The notes: a model not told the origin generated them from the sequence alone. DNA of 64,000 bases from Cryptobacteroides sp934698975 (GCA_934698975.1 CAKUVR010000002.1:124001-188000), one strand, 5' to 3'; numbered from the stretch's first letter, positions 46,090-54,984 are shown. Made by a program: numbers and translations.

Positions 46090-46944
46090 TTAAAAGTCCT
46101 CGTTGAAGCCAAGACTGTTCAGCCGGGCGATCTCCTCGTGGTCCGAACTGTTGATGTTGTGGGCGACGATGGAGATGTAGCCGTCGGCAAGGATATGATG
46201 GTCAGCCAGAATGTCATCAGCCGGAGAATCATCCTTGAATTCCCCGACCATCATGTAGAGCCTCTCCCCCTCCTCAGCCTTCGGAAATGATGAGTGTCCA
46301 AGATCCTCGGGCCTGACGCCTCTTTTCGCGAATATCTCAGCGTCCCATGGTTTGAATTCCTTCTCCCAGTGCCCCAATCCCTGATGCCCCACACGGATGC
46401 CTTTGACAGCAGAAGCGGGAATATTCGGAAAATTGACATTATAATATATTCCCGACACCGGGTGGTGTTTCCAAAGTTTTCTGAATATGCCGGGTAAATA
46501 TTCATTGACAACGGAGAAGTCCGCATCAATGCTCATCGTGTCAAGCGAGACTCCGATGCCTAATATTCCGTTCAACGCGGCCTCCTCCGCCGCGCCGAGG
46601 GTTCCTGAATAGTTCGCCGCCGTGGCAGCGTTGGATCCATGGTTGATTCCGCAGACCACGACATCCGGCTTATTCGGCCAGAAAATCTCGTCCAGGCCGT
46701 ACTTCACGCAGCTCGCCGGAGTCGCGTCAAGGTAAGACCACCGCACTCCGTCCTTTTCAGGAAGTTCCTTGTAGGCGATCGCCCGCCCCCCCATCGAGAC
46801 TGCCATTGACATCCCGGACTGGTGGAATTTCGGCGCGACCGCCGTGATTCTGCCAAATTGACGCATGATGTCAGCCAGCGCATGAATGCCACCGGCCTGA
46901 TAGCCATCGTCATTTGTCAGCAGTATATTCAGTTCATCAGACAT
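46090..46944 (-). CDS. surE: 5'/3'-nucleotidase SurE
   Basis: A 284-residue survival protein that removes phosphate from nucleoside monophosphates. Metal-binding residues are in LLTNDDGYQAGGI, and VAPKFHQSGMSMAVS and VVCGINHGSNAATAANYSGT are the conserved SurE blocks. It is upstream of lpxB; this surE-lpxB pairing is common in Bacteroidetes. A TATATTTG box at 46965-46972 precedes it. Confidence 0.96.
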   Translation of the reverse strand: MSDELNILLTNDDGYQAGGIHALADIMRQFGRITAVAPKFHQSGMSMAVSMGGRAIAYKELPEKDGVRWSYLDATPASCVKYGLDEIFWPNKPDVVVCGINHGSNAATAANYSGTLGAAEEAALNGILGIGVSLDTMSIDADFSVVNEYLPGIFRKLWKHHPVSGIYYNVNFPNIPASAVKGIRVGHQGLGHWEKEFKPWDAEIFAKRGVRPEDLGHSSFPKAEEGERLYMMVGEFKDDSPADDILADHHILADGYISIVAHNINSSDHEEIARLNSLGFNEDF

Positions 46945-46964
46945 TCCATTAATATTTTAGCCCA

Positions 46965-46972
46965 CAAATATA
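46965..46972 (-). promoter_or_regulatory. -7 promoter box of surE-lpxB
   Basis: Minus-strand TATATTTG, 21 bases before the surE start. Confidence 0.5.
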
Positions 46973-46993
46973 TTAAATTCCGCAATTTTTTAA

Positions 46994-47001
46994 TAATTTT
47001 G
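46994..47001 (+). promoter_or_regulatory. -7 promoter box of gapA
   Basis: TAATTTTG gives a leader of about 70 bases before the ATG at 47078. Confidence 0.55.
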
Positions 47002-47077
47002 CATCGCTTTTGCAGTGAAGGCTGCGGTTAGTTTAGTAGATGAAAAAGATTAACAACTTATTTAATATCTAATTAAA

Positions 47078-48076
47078 ATGGTAAAACTTGGTATTAACGG
47101 ATTTGGCCGTATCGGTCGTATGGTTTTCCGTGCAGCTGTTGAGAATTTCTCAAACGACATCGAGGTTGTAGGTATCAATGACCTTCTCGATCCAGAGTAT
47201 CTTGCTTACATGCTCAAGTATGACTCAGTTCACGGAGCGTTCAAGGGCGATGTAAAGGTTGAGGACGGACACCTCGTTGTGAACGGCAAGAAGATCCGTG
47301 TCACCGCCGAGATGGACCCTGCAAACCTCAAGTGGAACGAGGTTGAGGCTGACGTTGTTGTTGAGTCAACAGGTTTCTTCCTTACTGACGAGACAGCCCG
47401 TAAGCACATCCAGGCCGGCGCTAAGAAAGTCATCATGTCAGCTCCTTCAAAGGACGCTACCCCTATGTTCGTCTATGGTGTAAACCACAAGACCTACGCT
47501 GGACAGGACATCATCTCCAACGCTTCCTGCACCACCAACTGCCTTGCTCCTATCACCAAGGTTCTCAACGACAAGTTCGGTGTCAAGAGAGGCCTCATGA
47601 CAACTGTTCACGCTGCCACAGCTACCCAGAAGACCGTTGACGGACCTTCTAAGAAGGACTGGAGAGGTGGTCGTGGAATCCTCGAGAACATCATCCCATC
47701 ATCAACCGGCGCCGCCAAGGCTGTAGGTAAGGTTCTTCCTGAGCTCAACGGCAAGCTTACCGGTATGTCTCTCCGTGTTCCTACATCCGACGTTTCTTTC
47801 GTAGACCTTACCTGCGAGCTCAACACTCCAGCTACCTACGATGAGATCTGCGCCGCCATGAAGGAGGCTTCCGAGGGCGAGCTCAAGGGCGTTCTCGGCT
47901 ACACCGACGAGCCACTGGTATCCACCGACTTCCGCAACGACTCACGCACTTCAATCTTCGACGTAAAGGCCGGTATCCAGCTCGATCCTACCTTCGTGAA
48001 GGTTTGCGCGTGGTACGACAATGAGTGGGGTTATTCAAACAAGGTGCTCGAGATGGCACGCGTTATCGCAAAATAA
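47078..48076 (+). CDS. gapA: Glyceraldehyde-3-phosphate dehydrogenase
   Basis: A 332-residue glycolytic enzyme. NAD-binding GINGFGRIGRM opens the protein, the catalytic thiol is Cys151 in SNASCTTNC, and NEWGYSNKV closes it. Codon use differs from the neighbours: many GTT, GCT and TCA codons, as for a highly expressed gene. It contains no GAATAT word and uses GAGTAT for Glu-Tyr. A strong terminator follows. Confidence 0.98.
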   Translation: MVKLGINGFGRIGRMVFRAAVENFSNDIEVVGINDLLDPEYLAYMLKYDSVHGAFKGDVKVEDGHLVVNGKKIRVTAEMDPANLKWNEVEADVVVESTGFFLTDETARKHIQAGAKKVIMSAPSKDATPMFVYGVNHKTYAGQDIISNASCTTNCLAPITKVLNDKFGVKRGLMTTVHAATATQKTVDGPSKKDWRGGRGILENIIPSSTGAAKAVGKVLPELNGKLTGMSLRVPTSDVSFVDLTCELNTPATYDEICAAMKEASEGELKGVLGYTDEPLVSTDFRNDSRTSIFDVKAGIQLDPTFVKVCAWYDNEWGYSNKVLEMARVIAK

Positions 48077-48080
48077 TTTC

Positions 48081-48088
48081 TATCTTTG
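48081..48088 (+). promoter_or_regulatory. Possible promoter box between gapA and its terminator
   Basis: TATCTTTG matches the -7 consensus, but the gapA terminator begins only 11 bases later. It may drive a very short RNA, an attenuated transcript into the OmpA-like gene, or nothing. Confidence 0.35.
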
Positions 48089-48098
48089 CAGATTAGAA

Positions 48099-48128
48099 AG
48101 GCCGGGCCTTTTGGCCTGGCCTTTTTTG
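48099..48128 (+). terminator. Intrinsic terminator of gapA
   Basis: AGGCCGGGCC and GGCCTGGCCT pair (one G-T wobble) around a TTTT loop and are followed by a T-run. Confidence 0.9.
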
Positions 48129-48151
48129 ATTCAATTTAACATCACATTATC

Positions 48152-48832
48152 ATGAAGAAAGTAGTTTTGACTCTTCTGTGCGGAGCTATGATTTTCTCTG
48201 GCTGCGGCACAATGTCCAAGACCGGACAGGGTACACTTCTCGGATCCGGAGCCGGAGCGATCATCGGAGCCGGAATCGGAGCAGCCATCGGTGACGGCAA
48301 GGGTGCGGCCATCGGCGCTGCTATCGGAACAGCCGTAGGTGCCGGAACAGGTGCCGTGATCGGCAAGAAGATGGACAAGAAGGCCGCCGAACTTAAGGAC
48401 CTTGAGAACGCACAAGTTGAGACCGTGCAGGATCAGAACGGTCTCCAGGCCATCAAGGTAACCTTCAACAGTGGCATCCTCTTCCCGACCAACGGCTCGA
48501 ATCTGTCACAGACCTCCAAAAACGAACTCTCACAGTTCGCCTCCAAGATGAGCGACATGCAGGACACTGACATCACGATCTACGGCCACACCGACAACAC
48601 CGGTTCCGACGCCGTCAACGAGCGTCTGTCCAACGAGAGAGCCCAGTCTGTCGCCAACTACCTGAAAAACTGCGGCATCGCATCTTCTCGCATGACCACC
48701 GAGGGCAAGTCCTACTCAATGCCGGTAGCCGACAACGCCACCAAGGAAGGCCGCGCCCAGAACCGCCGCGTCGATATCTACATCACCGCCAACAAGACGA
48801 TGATCGAGAAGGCAGAGAACGGCACGCTGTAA
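48152..48832 (+). CDS. OmpA-family lipoprotein with glycine-zipper domain
   Basis: A 226-residue lipoprotein (lipobox FSGCG). Residues 28-72 form a glycine zipper (GAGAIIGAGIGAAIG and repeats) that likely packs in or against the membrane. The C-terminal half is an OmpA-type peptidoglycan-binding domain with TIYGHTDNTGSDAVNERLS and RAQNRRVDIYI. It probably links the outer membrane to the cell wall. Confidence 0.93.
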   Translation: MKKVVLTLLCGAMIFSGCGTMSKTGQGTLLGSGAGAIIGAGIGAAIGDGKGAAIGAAIGTAVGAGTGAVIGKKMDKKAAELKDLENAQVETVQDQNGLQAIKVTFNSGILFPTNGSNLSQTSKNELSQFASKMSDMQDTDITIYGHTDNTGSDAVNERLSNERAQSVANYLKNCGIASSRMTTEGKSYSMPVADNATKEGRAQNRRVDIYITANKTMIEKAENGTL

Positions 48833-48882
48833 TATTCACGAATAAATAAAGGCTGGCAAAAAAACGCCCGTCCTTATTACAC

Positions 48883-48987
48883 ATACAGCCAAAACCATAG
48901 TCACTCCGGCAATCCTCCCCACCAAAGGTGGGTCCCCTCCCTCTTCGGGAGCCAAAGTTGCCTTCATGACTATGGTTTTGGCTGTAT
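48883..48987. repeat. Long intergenic palindrome with internal hairpins
   Basis: Perfect 21-bp inverted arms lie at 48883-48903 and 48967-48987. Inside them GGCAA/TTGCC extend the pairing, and two small hairpins (CCCACC/GGTGGG and CTCCC with GGGAG) sit in the loop. It lies between the OmpA-like gene and yggS, which converge, so it could act as a two-way transcription stop, but the layered structure is more elaborate than a normal terminator. Confidence 0.9.
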
Positions 48988-49021
48988 CGGTCTTACCAAT
49001 CGCTAAATTGCGTGCGGTTAT

Positions 49022-49687
49022 TCAGTACTGGCGCGGGCCGAAAATTGAGGTGCCGATGCGGACGATGGTGGCGCCGTGGCGGATGGCGAGGGGCCAGTCG
49101 TGGGACATTCCGATGGAGAGTTCGGTGAAATCTGTCAGCTGTGGGTAGTGTGCGTCCAGACTCTGTTTGAAGGACTGGATGCGGGCGAAATCTGACTCAA
49201 TCACCGCCACGTCATCGGTGTGGGTGGCCATGCCCATCAGGCCATGGATGCGGACATGCTGATAGGAACGTCCGCTGGCATATTCATCAAGGATTGACTC
49301 GATTTCTTGTTCGGTCAGGCCTCCTTTGGTAAGTTCGGCTCCGAGATGGAGTTCAAGCAAGACATTGACGGTGCGGGAGTTGACAGAGGCCCAATTGTCT
49401 ATGAGATCCAGCAGGTGGCGGGAATCCACTGACTCCACCAAGGAGGCGTACGGCAGGACCAGCTTCAGTTTGTTGGTCTGGAGATGGCCGATGAAATGCC
49501 ACTCGATGTCCTGTGGGAGCTGGAGGGCCTTGGCGGCGAACTCCTGAGGACGGTTCTCACCGAAACGGCGCTGGCCGGCCTGATAGGCGGTCAGGATGTC
49601 CGAGAACGGATGAAATTTGGAAACTGCCACCAGTTTAACCCCTGATGGCAGTTCCTTTTTGATGTTGTTAAGATTCTCTTCAATCAT
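49022..49687 (-). CDS. yggS: PLP homeostasis protein YggS
   Basis: A 221-residue alanine-racemase-fold protein that binds pyridoxal phosphate and balances the cellular B6 pool. The PLP lysine lies in LVAVSKFHP; FGENRPQEF, WHFIGHLQTNK, HLGAELTKGG and ELSIGMSHDWPLAIRHGATIV with RIGTSIFG follow. The length is normal. It lies just upstream of, and on the same strand as, nothing obviously related. Confidence 0.95.
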   Translation of the reverse strand: MIEENLNNIKKELPSGVKLVAVSKFHPFSDILTAYQAGQRRFGENRPQEFAAKALQLPQDIEWHFIGHLQTNKLKLVLPYASLVESVDSRHLLDLIDNWASVNSRTVNVLLELHLGAELTKGGLTEQEIESILDEYASGRSYQHVRIHGLMGMATHTDDVAVIESDFARIQSFKQSLDAHYPQLTDFTELSIGMSHDWPLAIRHGATIVRIGTSIFGPRQY

Positions 49688-49741
49688 TCCGCAAAGAATT
49701 ATCGGGAATCAGGCATTTGTCTGAATATTCATTGAGCAGGA

Positions 49742-51610
49742 TTAGCGGCGACCTTTCTGCTGCTCCCTCTGCATCTGAGCCTGCATCCTTTGAGCCTCCT
49801 CAAGGCGCTGCTGCCACTTGCTCTTAGGCATCTTCTTACCCTCGGTGGCCTTCAACTTGGCGCGGATCTCGTCCGGATTCACGAACCACTTTCTGATCAC
49901 CCAAGTCTCAAGCATGGTGATGAGGTTGGAGAGCAGATAGTAGTAGCTCAAACCGGCGGAGAGGCTGTTACAGATGAAGAACATCATGATCGGCATCATC
50001 CACACGCTCATGAAGCGCATCGATGCCATCTGCGGATCATCGGCTCCCGGCTGAGAGGCGGTCGTGATCTTCGAATAGAAGAACATGGACACGGCCATCA
50101 AAAGTGCGAACAATGAAAGGTGGTCGCCGATAAGCGGAATCCTCGTGCCGAAATCAATGATCGAATCGTAGGCACTCAAGTCATCTGCCCAAAGGAAAGA
50201 CTGCTGGCGCAGCTCGATGGATGCCGGGAAGAAGCGGAACATCGCCCACAGGATCGGGAACTGGAGAAGCATCGGCAGACATCCTCCCATCGGGCTGATT
50301 CCGGCTCTCTTGTAAAGATCCATCTGAGCCTGCTGCTTCTTAAGTGCGTCCTCCTGCTTAGGATACTTCTCGCTCAGTTTGTCGATCTCCGGCTTGATGG
50401 CCTGCATCTTGGCTGATGAGGAGTATGACTTATAGGAGAACGGAAGCACGACAATCTTGATGAATATGGTCATCAACAGGATGATGATTCCGAAATTGGA
50501 GATGAACTTATGCAGAAAGTCGAACAGTGGAATGATCACGAACCTTGTGAACCAACCCACGAGCCAACCTCCCAAAGGAATGATCTTCTCGTACTTCTGA
50601 TCGTAGGACTTGAGAGTCTTGAAGTGGTTAGGGCCGAAGTAGAACTCGAACGGAACCACAGTCTCGTGCTGCCCCGGCTGGAAATCCATCCTCAGACGAG
50701 CCTCGCCTGTCATCAGGTTGTGGCTCTCGTCATCTTCAGGGAAATAGTTCAGGGCAAAATCAGCCGATGCGAACTCCTGCGGAGCCCTCATGATCGCCGA
50801 GAAGAACTGCTGCTGGAAAGCGAACCAGGACACCCTGGCATCGACACGCTTCTGCGCGTTGCGTCCCTTGGCGATGGCCTCAGGCTTCTTCTCACCATTG
50901 AAATAATAATCAAGCTTGGAGTACTGAACCTCACCTTTGTAGCCCTTCTCCATCCTCGGCATGGTCACGAAATAGTCCACATCGAAAGAGAACACATTCT
51001 TAGGAATGACATTCTCCATCCCGACAAACGAGAGATAGTTCTTCACTGAATATGCCCCCTCGGCGATTGTGTACCTCTGCTCGATGTAGCCGCCGTCGGC
51101 GAACGGAAGGCGCATCGCAAGCGAGGTGTCCGTCTTCTCGGCGACCACAAAGTTGAAATCAGCCGTGTTGATCGTCTCCCCGGCATAGACCTGAATGTCA
51201 TAGCGGCTCATCTCCGGCTTGAAGAGATAAAGCTCGTCACCACCGTAAGCGCTATATTCTTTCAACTTGGCCGAATATGGCTGGGCGCCTTTCGTGGTGA
51301 AGGCAACCTCGAACTTGTCGTTGGACAAGGTGACGATCTGAGCCTCTCTGTTGTGGGCGGCCTCAAGCAGGGAATCCTTGTATATGCTCACCGGAGCGGC
51401 CACCTGGGCCATTGATGTCGTATCGGAGGAGGCCCTCTGCGCTGCCTCCGCGGCGGCTATCGAGTCGGCCTGAATCTGCTTTACCAGCGCTATGGAATCC
51501 AACTGCGCCTGATATGCCGCCTGTTTCTGATACTGTTTGTTCTGATAGAAGGTAAAGCCGAACAGGAGCAAGCCTATCAGGACAATACCTGTGATTGTGT
51601 TCTTATCCAT
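49742..51610 (-). CDS. yidC: Membrane protein insertase YidC
   Basis: A 622-residue insertase of the Gram-negative type. The N-terminal helix (TITGIVLIGLLLFGFTFY) is followed by the large periplasmic beta domain and the conserved five-helix core: NFGIIILLMTIFIKIVVLPF, the KMQAIKPEIDKLSEKY cytoplasmic loop, and GISPMGGCLPMLLQFPILWA. A basic tail closes it. The DUF349 protein gene ends 6 bases before its start. Confidence 0.97.
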   Translation of the reverse strand: MDKNTITGIVLIGLLLFGFTFYQNKQYQKQAAYQAQLDSIALVKQIQADSIAAAEAAQRASSDTTSMAQVAAPVSIYKDSLLEAAHNREAQIVTLSNDKFEVAFTTKGAQPYSAKLKEYSAYGGDELYLFKPEMSRYDIQVYAGETINTADFNFVVAEKTDTSLAMRLPFADGGYIEQRYTIAEGAYSVKNYLSFVGMENVIPKNVFSFDVDYFVTMPRMEKGYKGEVQYSKLDYYFNGEKKPEAIAKGRNAQKRVDARVSWFAFQQQFFSAIMRAPQEFASADFALNYFPEDDESHNLMTGEARLRMDFQPGQHETVVPFEFYFGPNHFKTLKSYDQKYEKIIPLGGWLVGWFTRFVIIPLFDFLHKFISNFGIIILLMTIFIKIVVLPFSYKSYSSSAKMQAIKPEIDKLSEKYPKQEDALKKQQAQMDLYKRAGISPMGGCLPMLLQFPILWAMFRFFPASIELRQQSFLWADDLSAYDSIIDFGTRIPLIGDHLSLFALLMAVSMFFYSKITTASQPGADDPQMASMRFMSVWMMPIMMFFICNSLSAGLSYYYLLSNLITMLETWVIRKWFVNPDEIRAKLKATEGKKMPKSKWQQRLEEAQRMQAQMQREQQKGRR

Positions 51611-51616
51611 TCCTGA

Positions 51617-53569
51617 TTACTTCTCTTCTTCGCTCTCCTCTGCCTTGCGGATCTTGGCCTCCAGATCCTTCAACTCCTGCTTCGCCGCATCGATCCTCTC
51701 CTGCATCTTCTGGATCAGAGGAGCGGAGTTCTTCGATGACGAGAAGAAACCGATGTTGTTCTCGTAGGTGTCAATGTCCTGCTGAAGCTTGTTGTACTGC
51801 TGCACAAGACGGTCCTTCTCACTGAGCGGTTTCCTGGAGAATCCTCCGTTCCTGCCACCGTTGCCTGAGCCCTGTCTCGGAGCCCTCAGCGAGAAGTCCG
51901 GGAACTTGGCCTGCATAGCCTCGGTGTAGGCAGTCTGGACGGCATCCTTCTCCTTGAACGGAACGAAGCCTATCCCTTGCCACTTCTCGACGAAGGCGCG
52001 GGCCGCCTCACGGTCAGCCGCGGCGTCGCCTGAGAGGACATATTCATTGATCTCCTCGATGAGAGCCTTCTTGGCCTTGAGGTTGCCGTGGAAGTCGTTC
52101 TCAGGTTTGGCGTTCTTATCGCGCTCGTTGAAGAACTCGTCGCAGGCGGCGCGGAAACGCTTCCAGAGCTGCTCTGACTTCTTGCGAGGTACGGCGCCGA
52201 TCTCCTTCCACTGCTTCTGCAATGCGATGAGTGCCTCAGTGGTCTTCTTCCACTCTTTGCTGTCCTTCAGGGCCTCGGCCTGCTCAATCAGTGAGAGTTT
52301 CTTCTCCATGTTCTCGTTCATCGAGTCCTTGAACTGGGTGTAATATTCCCTCTTGCGGGTGAAGAACTTGTCGCAGGCGGCGCGGAAGCGGTCGTAGATC
52401 TTCTGGTTCTCCTTCTTGGTGGCGAATCCGATGGTCCTCCATGTCTTCTGGATCTCCTCTATCTCGTTGGAAAGAGAGTTCCACTCGTTGGAAGACTTCA
52501 CTTCCTTCTCTGCTATGGCCTCAACCTGCTCGCAGAGTTTGGTCTTCTCGGCCAGATTCTCCTGCTGCTTCTCTTTCTGCCCTTCAAAATAGGCCTGATA
52601 TTTCTTGTTTATGACGGCTGTGGCGGCCTTGAAGCGGTCCCAGATGGAATCGCGGTACTCCTTCGCCACAGGGCCAAACTCCTTCCACTGCTCGTGAAGC
52701 TTCTGGAGCTCGCGGAAAGCCTCGACAACATTCTCGTTCTCGGAGAGTTTCTCAGCGGCCTGACAGAATCCTTCCTTCGCCTCAAGATTCTTCTTGAAAT
52801 CAAGATCCCTCAAATCACGGTTGATCTTCACCATGTCGTAGAATTTCTCGACATAGAACTGATAGGTGTCGTTCAGGTCGCGGAACTTCGTGGCCGGAAC
52901 CGGACCGATCTCCCTCCAGCGGTTCTGAAGATCACGGAAAGCCGGGAATGTGGAGTTCACGTCCTCCTGCTTCTCCACGAGGTTCTTAAGATCCTCGATC
53001 ACAGCCTGCTTCTGGGCGAAGTTCTCCTCCCTCTGCGCATCCTGCTGGCGGTTATATTCAGCGCGCTCTTTCTTATAGTTGGCATAGACACCCTTGAAAG
53101 CGGTCTCCATTGCCTCGAACGGATTGTCCTTAACTTCCTCTATCTGAGCCGCAGGGGTCACCTCGTCAATGACATCCTCCCTTGACGACGGCTCGTCGAC
53201 CTTCGCTCCAAAGCCGGCCTCGGCCTTCTCCTTTGAGAGTTTCTTGTAGAAAGCAGACTTGATGGCCTCAGCCTCCTTGTACCTCTTCATCCTGTCGTCG
53301 GCCTGGGAAAGCTTGTCGAACCTGTCAGACAACTCGGCGAGCGTGAGACTTCCAAGATCAACCGGAATCTCTCCGCCTTCCTCGTTCCCGGCGGCTTCCT
53401 CACCACCGTCATTCACGTCAACCACCTCCTGTGGGACTTCCTCGGTCTTGTCAGCGACCGTCTCGACAGCCTCCTGCACCTCTGGATTTTCTACATTCTC
53501 ATTGAGAGCCTTTGGAGCTTCCTCTACATCTGGGGTCTGGTTAACCTCAGGAATATTACCTTCACTCAT
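51617..53569 (-). CDS. DUF349 repeat protein
   Basis: A 650-residue, highly charged, helical cytosolic protein. After an acidic N-terminus (about residues 1-75), a repeating unit occurs at least five times, with motif W(K/R)xIG and FRAACDxFFxxR (for example KEIGAVPRKKSEQLWKRFRA). This is the DUF349 repeat. The function is unknown. Cotranscription with yidC is likely (6-base gap). Confidence 0.88.
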   Translation of the reverse strand: MSEGNIPEVNQTPDVEEAPKALNENVENPEVQEAVETVADKTEEVPQEVVDVNDGGEEAAGNEEGGEIPVDLGSLTLAELSDRFDKLSQADDRMKRYKEAEAIKSAFYKKLSKEKAEAGFGAKVDEPSSREDVIDEVTPAAQIEEVKDNPFEAMETAFKGVYANYKKERAEYNRQQDAQREENFAQKQAVIEDLKNLVEKQEDVNSTFPAFRDLQNRWREIGPVPATKFRDLNDTYQFYVEKFYDMVKINRDLRDLDFKKNLEAKEGFCQAAEKLSENENVVEAFRELQKLHEQWKEFGPVAKEYRDSIWDRFKAATAVINKKYQAYFEGQKEKQQENLAEKTKLCEQVEAIAEKEVKSSNEWNSLSNEIEEIQKTWRTIGFATKKENQKIYDRFRAACDKFFTRKREYYTQFKDSMNENMEKKLSLIEQAEALKDSKEWKKTTEALIALQKQWKEIGAVPRKKSEQLWKRFRAACDEFFNERDKNAKPENDFHGNLKAKKALIEEINEYVLSGDAAADREAARAFVEKWQGIGFVPFKEKDAVQTAYTEAMQAKFPDFSLRAPRQGSGNGGRNGGFSRKPLSEKDRLVQQYNKLQQDIDTYENNIGFFSSSKNSAPLIQKMQERIDAAKQELKDLEAKIRKAEESEEEK

Positions 53570-53661
53570 AAAGCAGTTAAATTATAAGATTTCTACTTAA
53601 GTAATAATTAAAAATTAATTCGCGAATCCTCACCAACTTATTTATTAAAAATTACTAAGCG

Positions 53662-53700
53662 CAAATATACCTAAAAAAACAATTAAAAAGCCTATTTTTG
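53662..53700. promoter_or_regulatory. Divergent -7 boxes for the DUF349-yidC genes and trmD
   Basis: The minus strand has TATATTTG at 53662-53669 and the plus strand TATTTTTG at 53693-53700, the latter 22 bases before the trmD start. The minus box leaves a leader of about 90 bases. Confidence 0.5.
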
Positions 53701-53722
53701 CAAAAAGGAAAAACAATATTCT

Positions 53723-54418
53723 ATGCGAATTGACATTCTTACAGTCGTTCCGGAACTTCTGGACAGCCCCCTGAGCCACTCCATAGTAGGGCGGGCGATC
53801 AAGAAAGGTCTGGTCGAAATACACGTCCACAACATCCGGAAATATGGCCTCGGCCCGCGCGCGACGGTGGATGACTACTGCTACGGCGGAGACGCCGGCA
53901 TGGTCATGATGATAGAGCCAGTGGAGAAAATGATTGACGAGCTGAAGGCGGAGCGGGAATATGACGAAATCATCTACATGTCCCCGGACGGCGAGCGTCT
54001 GACTCAAGGAATATCCAATGAGCTCTCACTGAAGGAGAACCTGATCCTCCTCTGCGGCCATTATAAAGGAATAGACCATCGGATCCGCGAGCATCTGGTG
54101 TCCCGGGAGATCTCAGTGGGCGACTATGTGGTCAGCGGCGGTGAGATTCCGGCCGCGCTTCTGGCGGACTCGATTGTGAGGCTGATTCCAGGGGCGCTGA
54201 GCGATGAGACCTCGGCCCTCAGCGACAGCTTCCAGGACGGCCTCCTCTCCCCTCCCGTCTACACCAGGCCAGCCGACTACAAAGGCTGGAAGGTTCCCGA
54301 GGTCCTGCTGAGCGGCAACCCGAAGCTGATCCGTGAATGGCAGGACGAGCAGGCTTTGGAAAGGACAAAACGTCTCCGGCCGGAACTGCTCGGCAACGCT
54401 GGCGGAAAACAGGATTAA
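53723..54418 (+). CDS. trmD: tRNA (guanine-37-N1)-methyltransferase
   Basis: A 231-residue SPOUT methyltransferase that makes m1G37 and prevents frameshifting. Typical segments are RIDILTVVPELLDSPL, GGDAGMVMMIEPV, LCGHYKGIDHR and SVGDYVVSGGEIPAALLADS, with the S-adenosylmethionine knot. Length and motifs are normal. Confidence 0.96.
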   Translation: MRIDILTVVPELLDSPLSHSIVGRAIKKGLVEIHVHNIRKYGLGPRATVDDYCYGGDAGMVMMIEPVEKMIDELKAEREYDEIIYMSPDGERLTQGISNELSLKENLILLCGHYKGIDHRIREHLVSREISVGDYVVSGGEIPAALLADSIVRLIPGALSDETSALSDSFQDGLLSPPVYTRPADYKGWKVPEVLLSGNPKLIREWQDEQALERTKRLRPELLGNAGGKQD

Positions 54419-54510
54419 GCGATTGTAAAGAGGGAATATTCTGAAAAAATCTTCTAACGAAGAATTACCGGAAGGGATTGATAGTCAACACAAAAGATAG
54501 TTATTAACGT

Positions 54511-54555
54511 AAAACGTTTAAAACTTTTCCGGGAAAAAACTTGCTTAAACGTTTT
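54511..54555. promoter_or_regulatory. Twin AAACGTTT operator-like inverted repeat
   Basis: AAAACGTTTAA (54511-54521) and TTAAACGTTTT (54545-54555) form a perfect 11-bp inverted repeat. Each arm holds the self-complementary octamer AAACGTTT, and the second octamer lies between the -33 and -7 boxes of the downstream promoter. That fits a repressor operator pair; with the T-run behind it, it could also terminate trmD transcription. Confidence 0.55.
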
Positions 54556-54570
54556 TTTTGACTACTTTTG
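54541..54570 (+). promoter_or_regulatory. Promoter of the orphan leader transcript
   Basis: TTG at 54541 and TACTTTTG at 54563-54570, spaced by about 18 bases, match the Bacteroidetes consensus. No protein gene follows on this strand for more than 9 kb. Confidence 0.65.
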
Positions 54571-54575
54571 TATCA

Positions 54576-54684
54576 CGAAAAATGTGAGAGTATATCACAC
54601 TCTAACGACTATGACCTTCTTTCAAAATAAGGTAATACACTACTAACTAACCGAAAAAAGTCCGCAGCGATGTGGGCTTTTTTG
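54576..54684 (+). ncRNA. Orphan short transcript with mini-frame and terminator
   Basis: The predicted transcript starts near 54576. It contains a 12-codon frame at 54611-54646 (MTFFQNKVIHY, stop) and ends in an intrinsic terminator. The layout is that of an attenuation leader, but no regulated gene follows. It may be a small RNA or a stranded leader. RNA boundaries are inferred. Confidence 0.4.
54653..54684 (+). terminator. Intrinsic terminator of the orphan transcript
   Basis: AGTCCGCA pairs with TGTGGGCT (with two G-T wobbles) and is followed by seven T residues. Confidence 0.75.
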
Positions 54685-54868
54685 TTTTCTATGCATATTC
54701 CACTCGCCCTTGTAATGGTGCGCGAACCAGTGCCGCCCATCGTGACAACCCCTTTTAACGCAAAATAATACTCATTGACTGTCAACTCGTTGCAAAACAC
54801 TGCCGGGACGTTCTGGAGGGCAGCGTTTCATAACATATGAATTTTCAGCACATTACAATTTACATCTT

Positions 54869-54960
54869 GTGGCATCGGCCACTTCAACATGCAATCAGGC
54901 CCCACGGCGGACAGAGACCACGCGACTCCAATTTGTGGCGCCTGTCACTTCAACATACAA
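54869..54960. repeat. Two copies of a 26-bp hairpin-containing repeat
   Basis: Copies at 54869-54894 and 54935-54960 share 21 of 26 bases. Each has a GTGGC-led small hairpin followed by TTCAACATRCAA. They lie downstream of the broken zinc-ribbon gene. Confidence 0.55.
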
Positions 54961-54984
54961 CCGGACTGACATAGAATCGTCAGA

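Noticed and set aside
54609..54800. Minus-strand frame of 63 codons over the orphan leader unit
   Set aside because: It is antisense to a promoter, mini-frame and terminator, so more likely a shadow of the RNA element than a protein gene.
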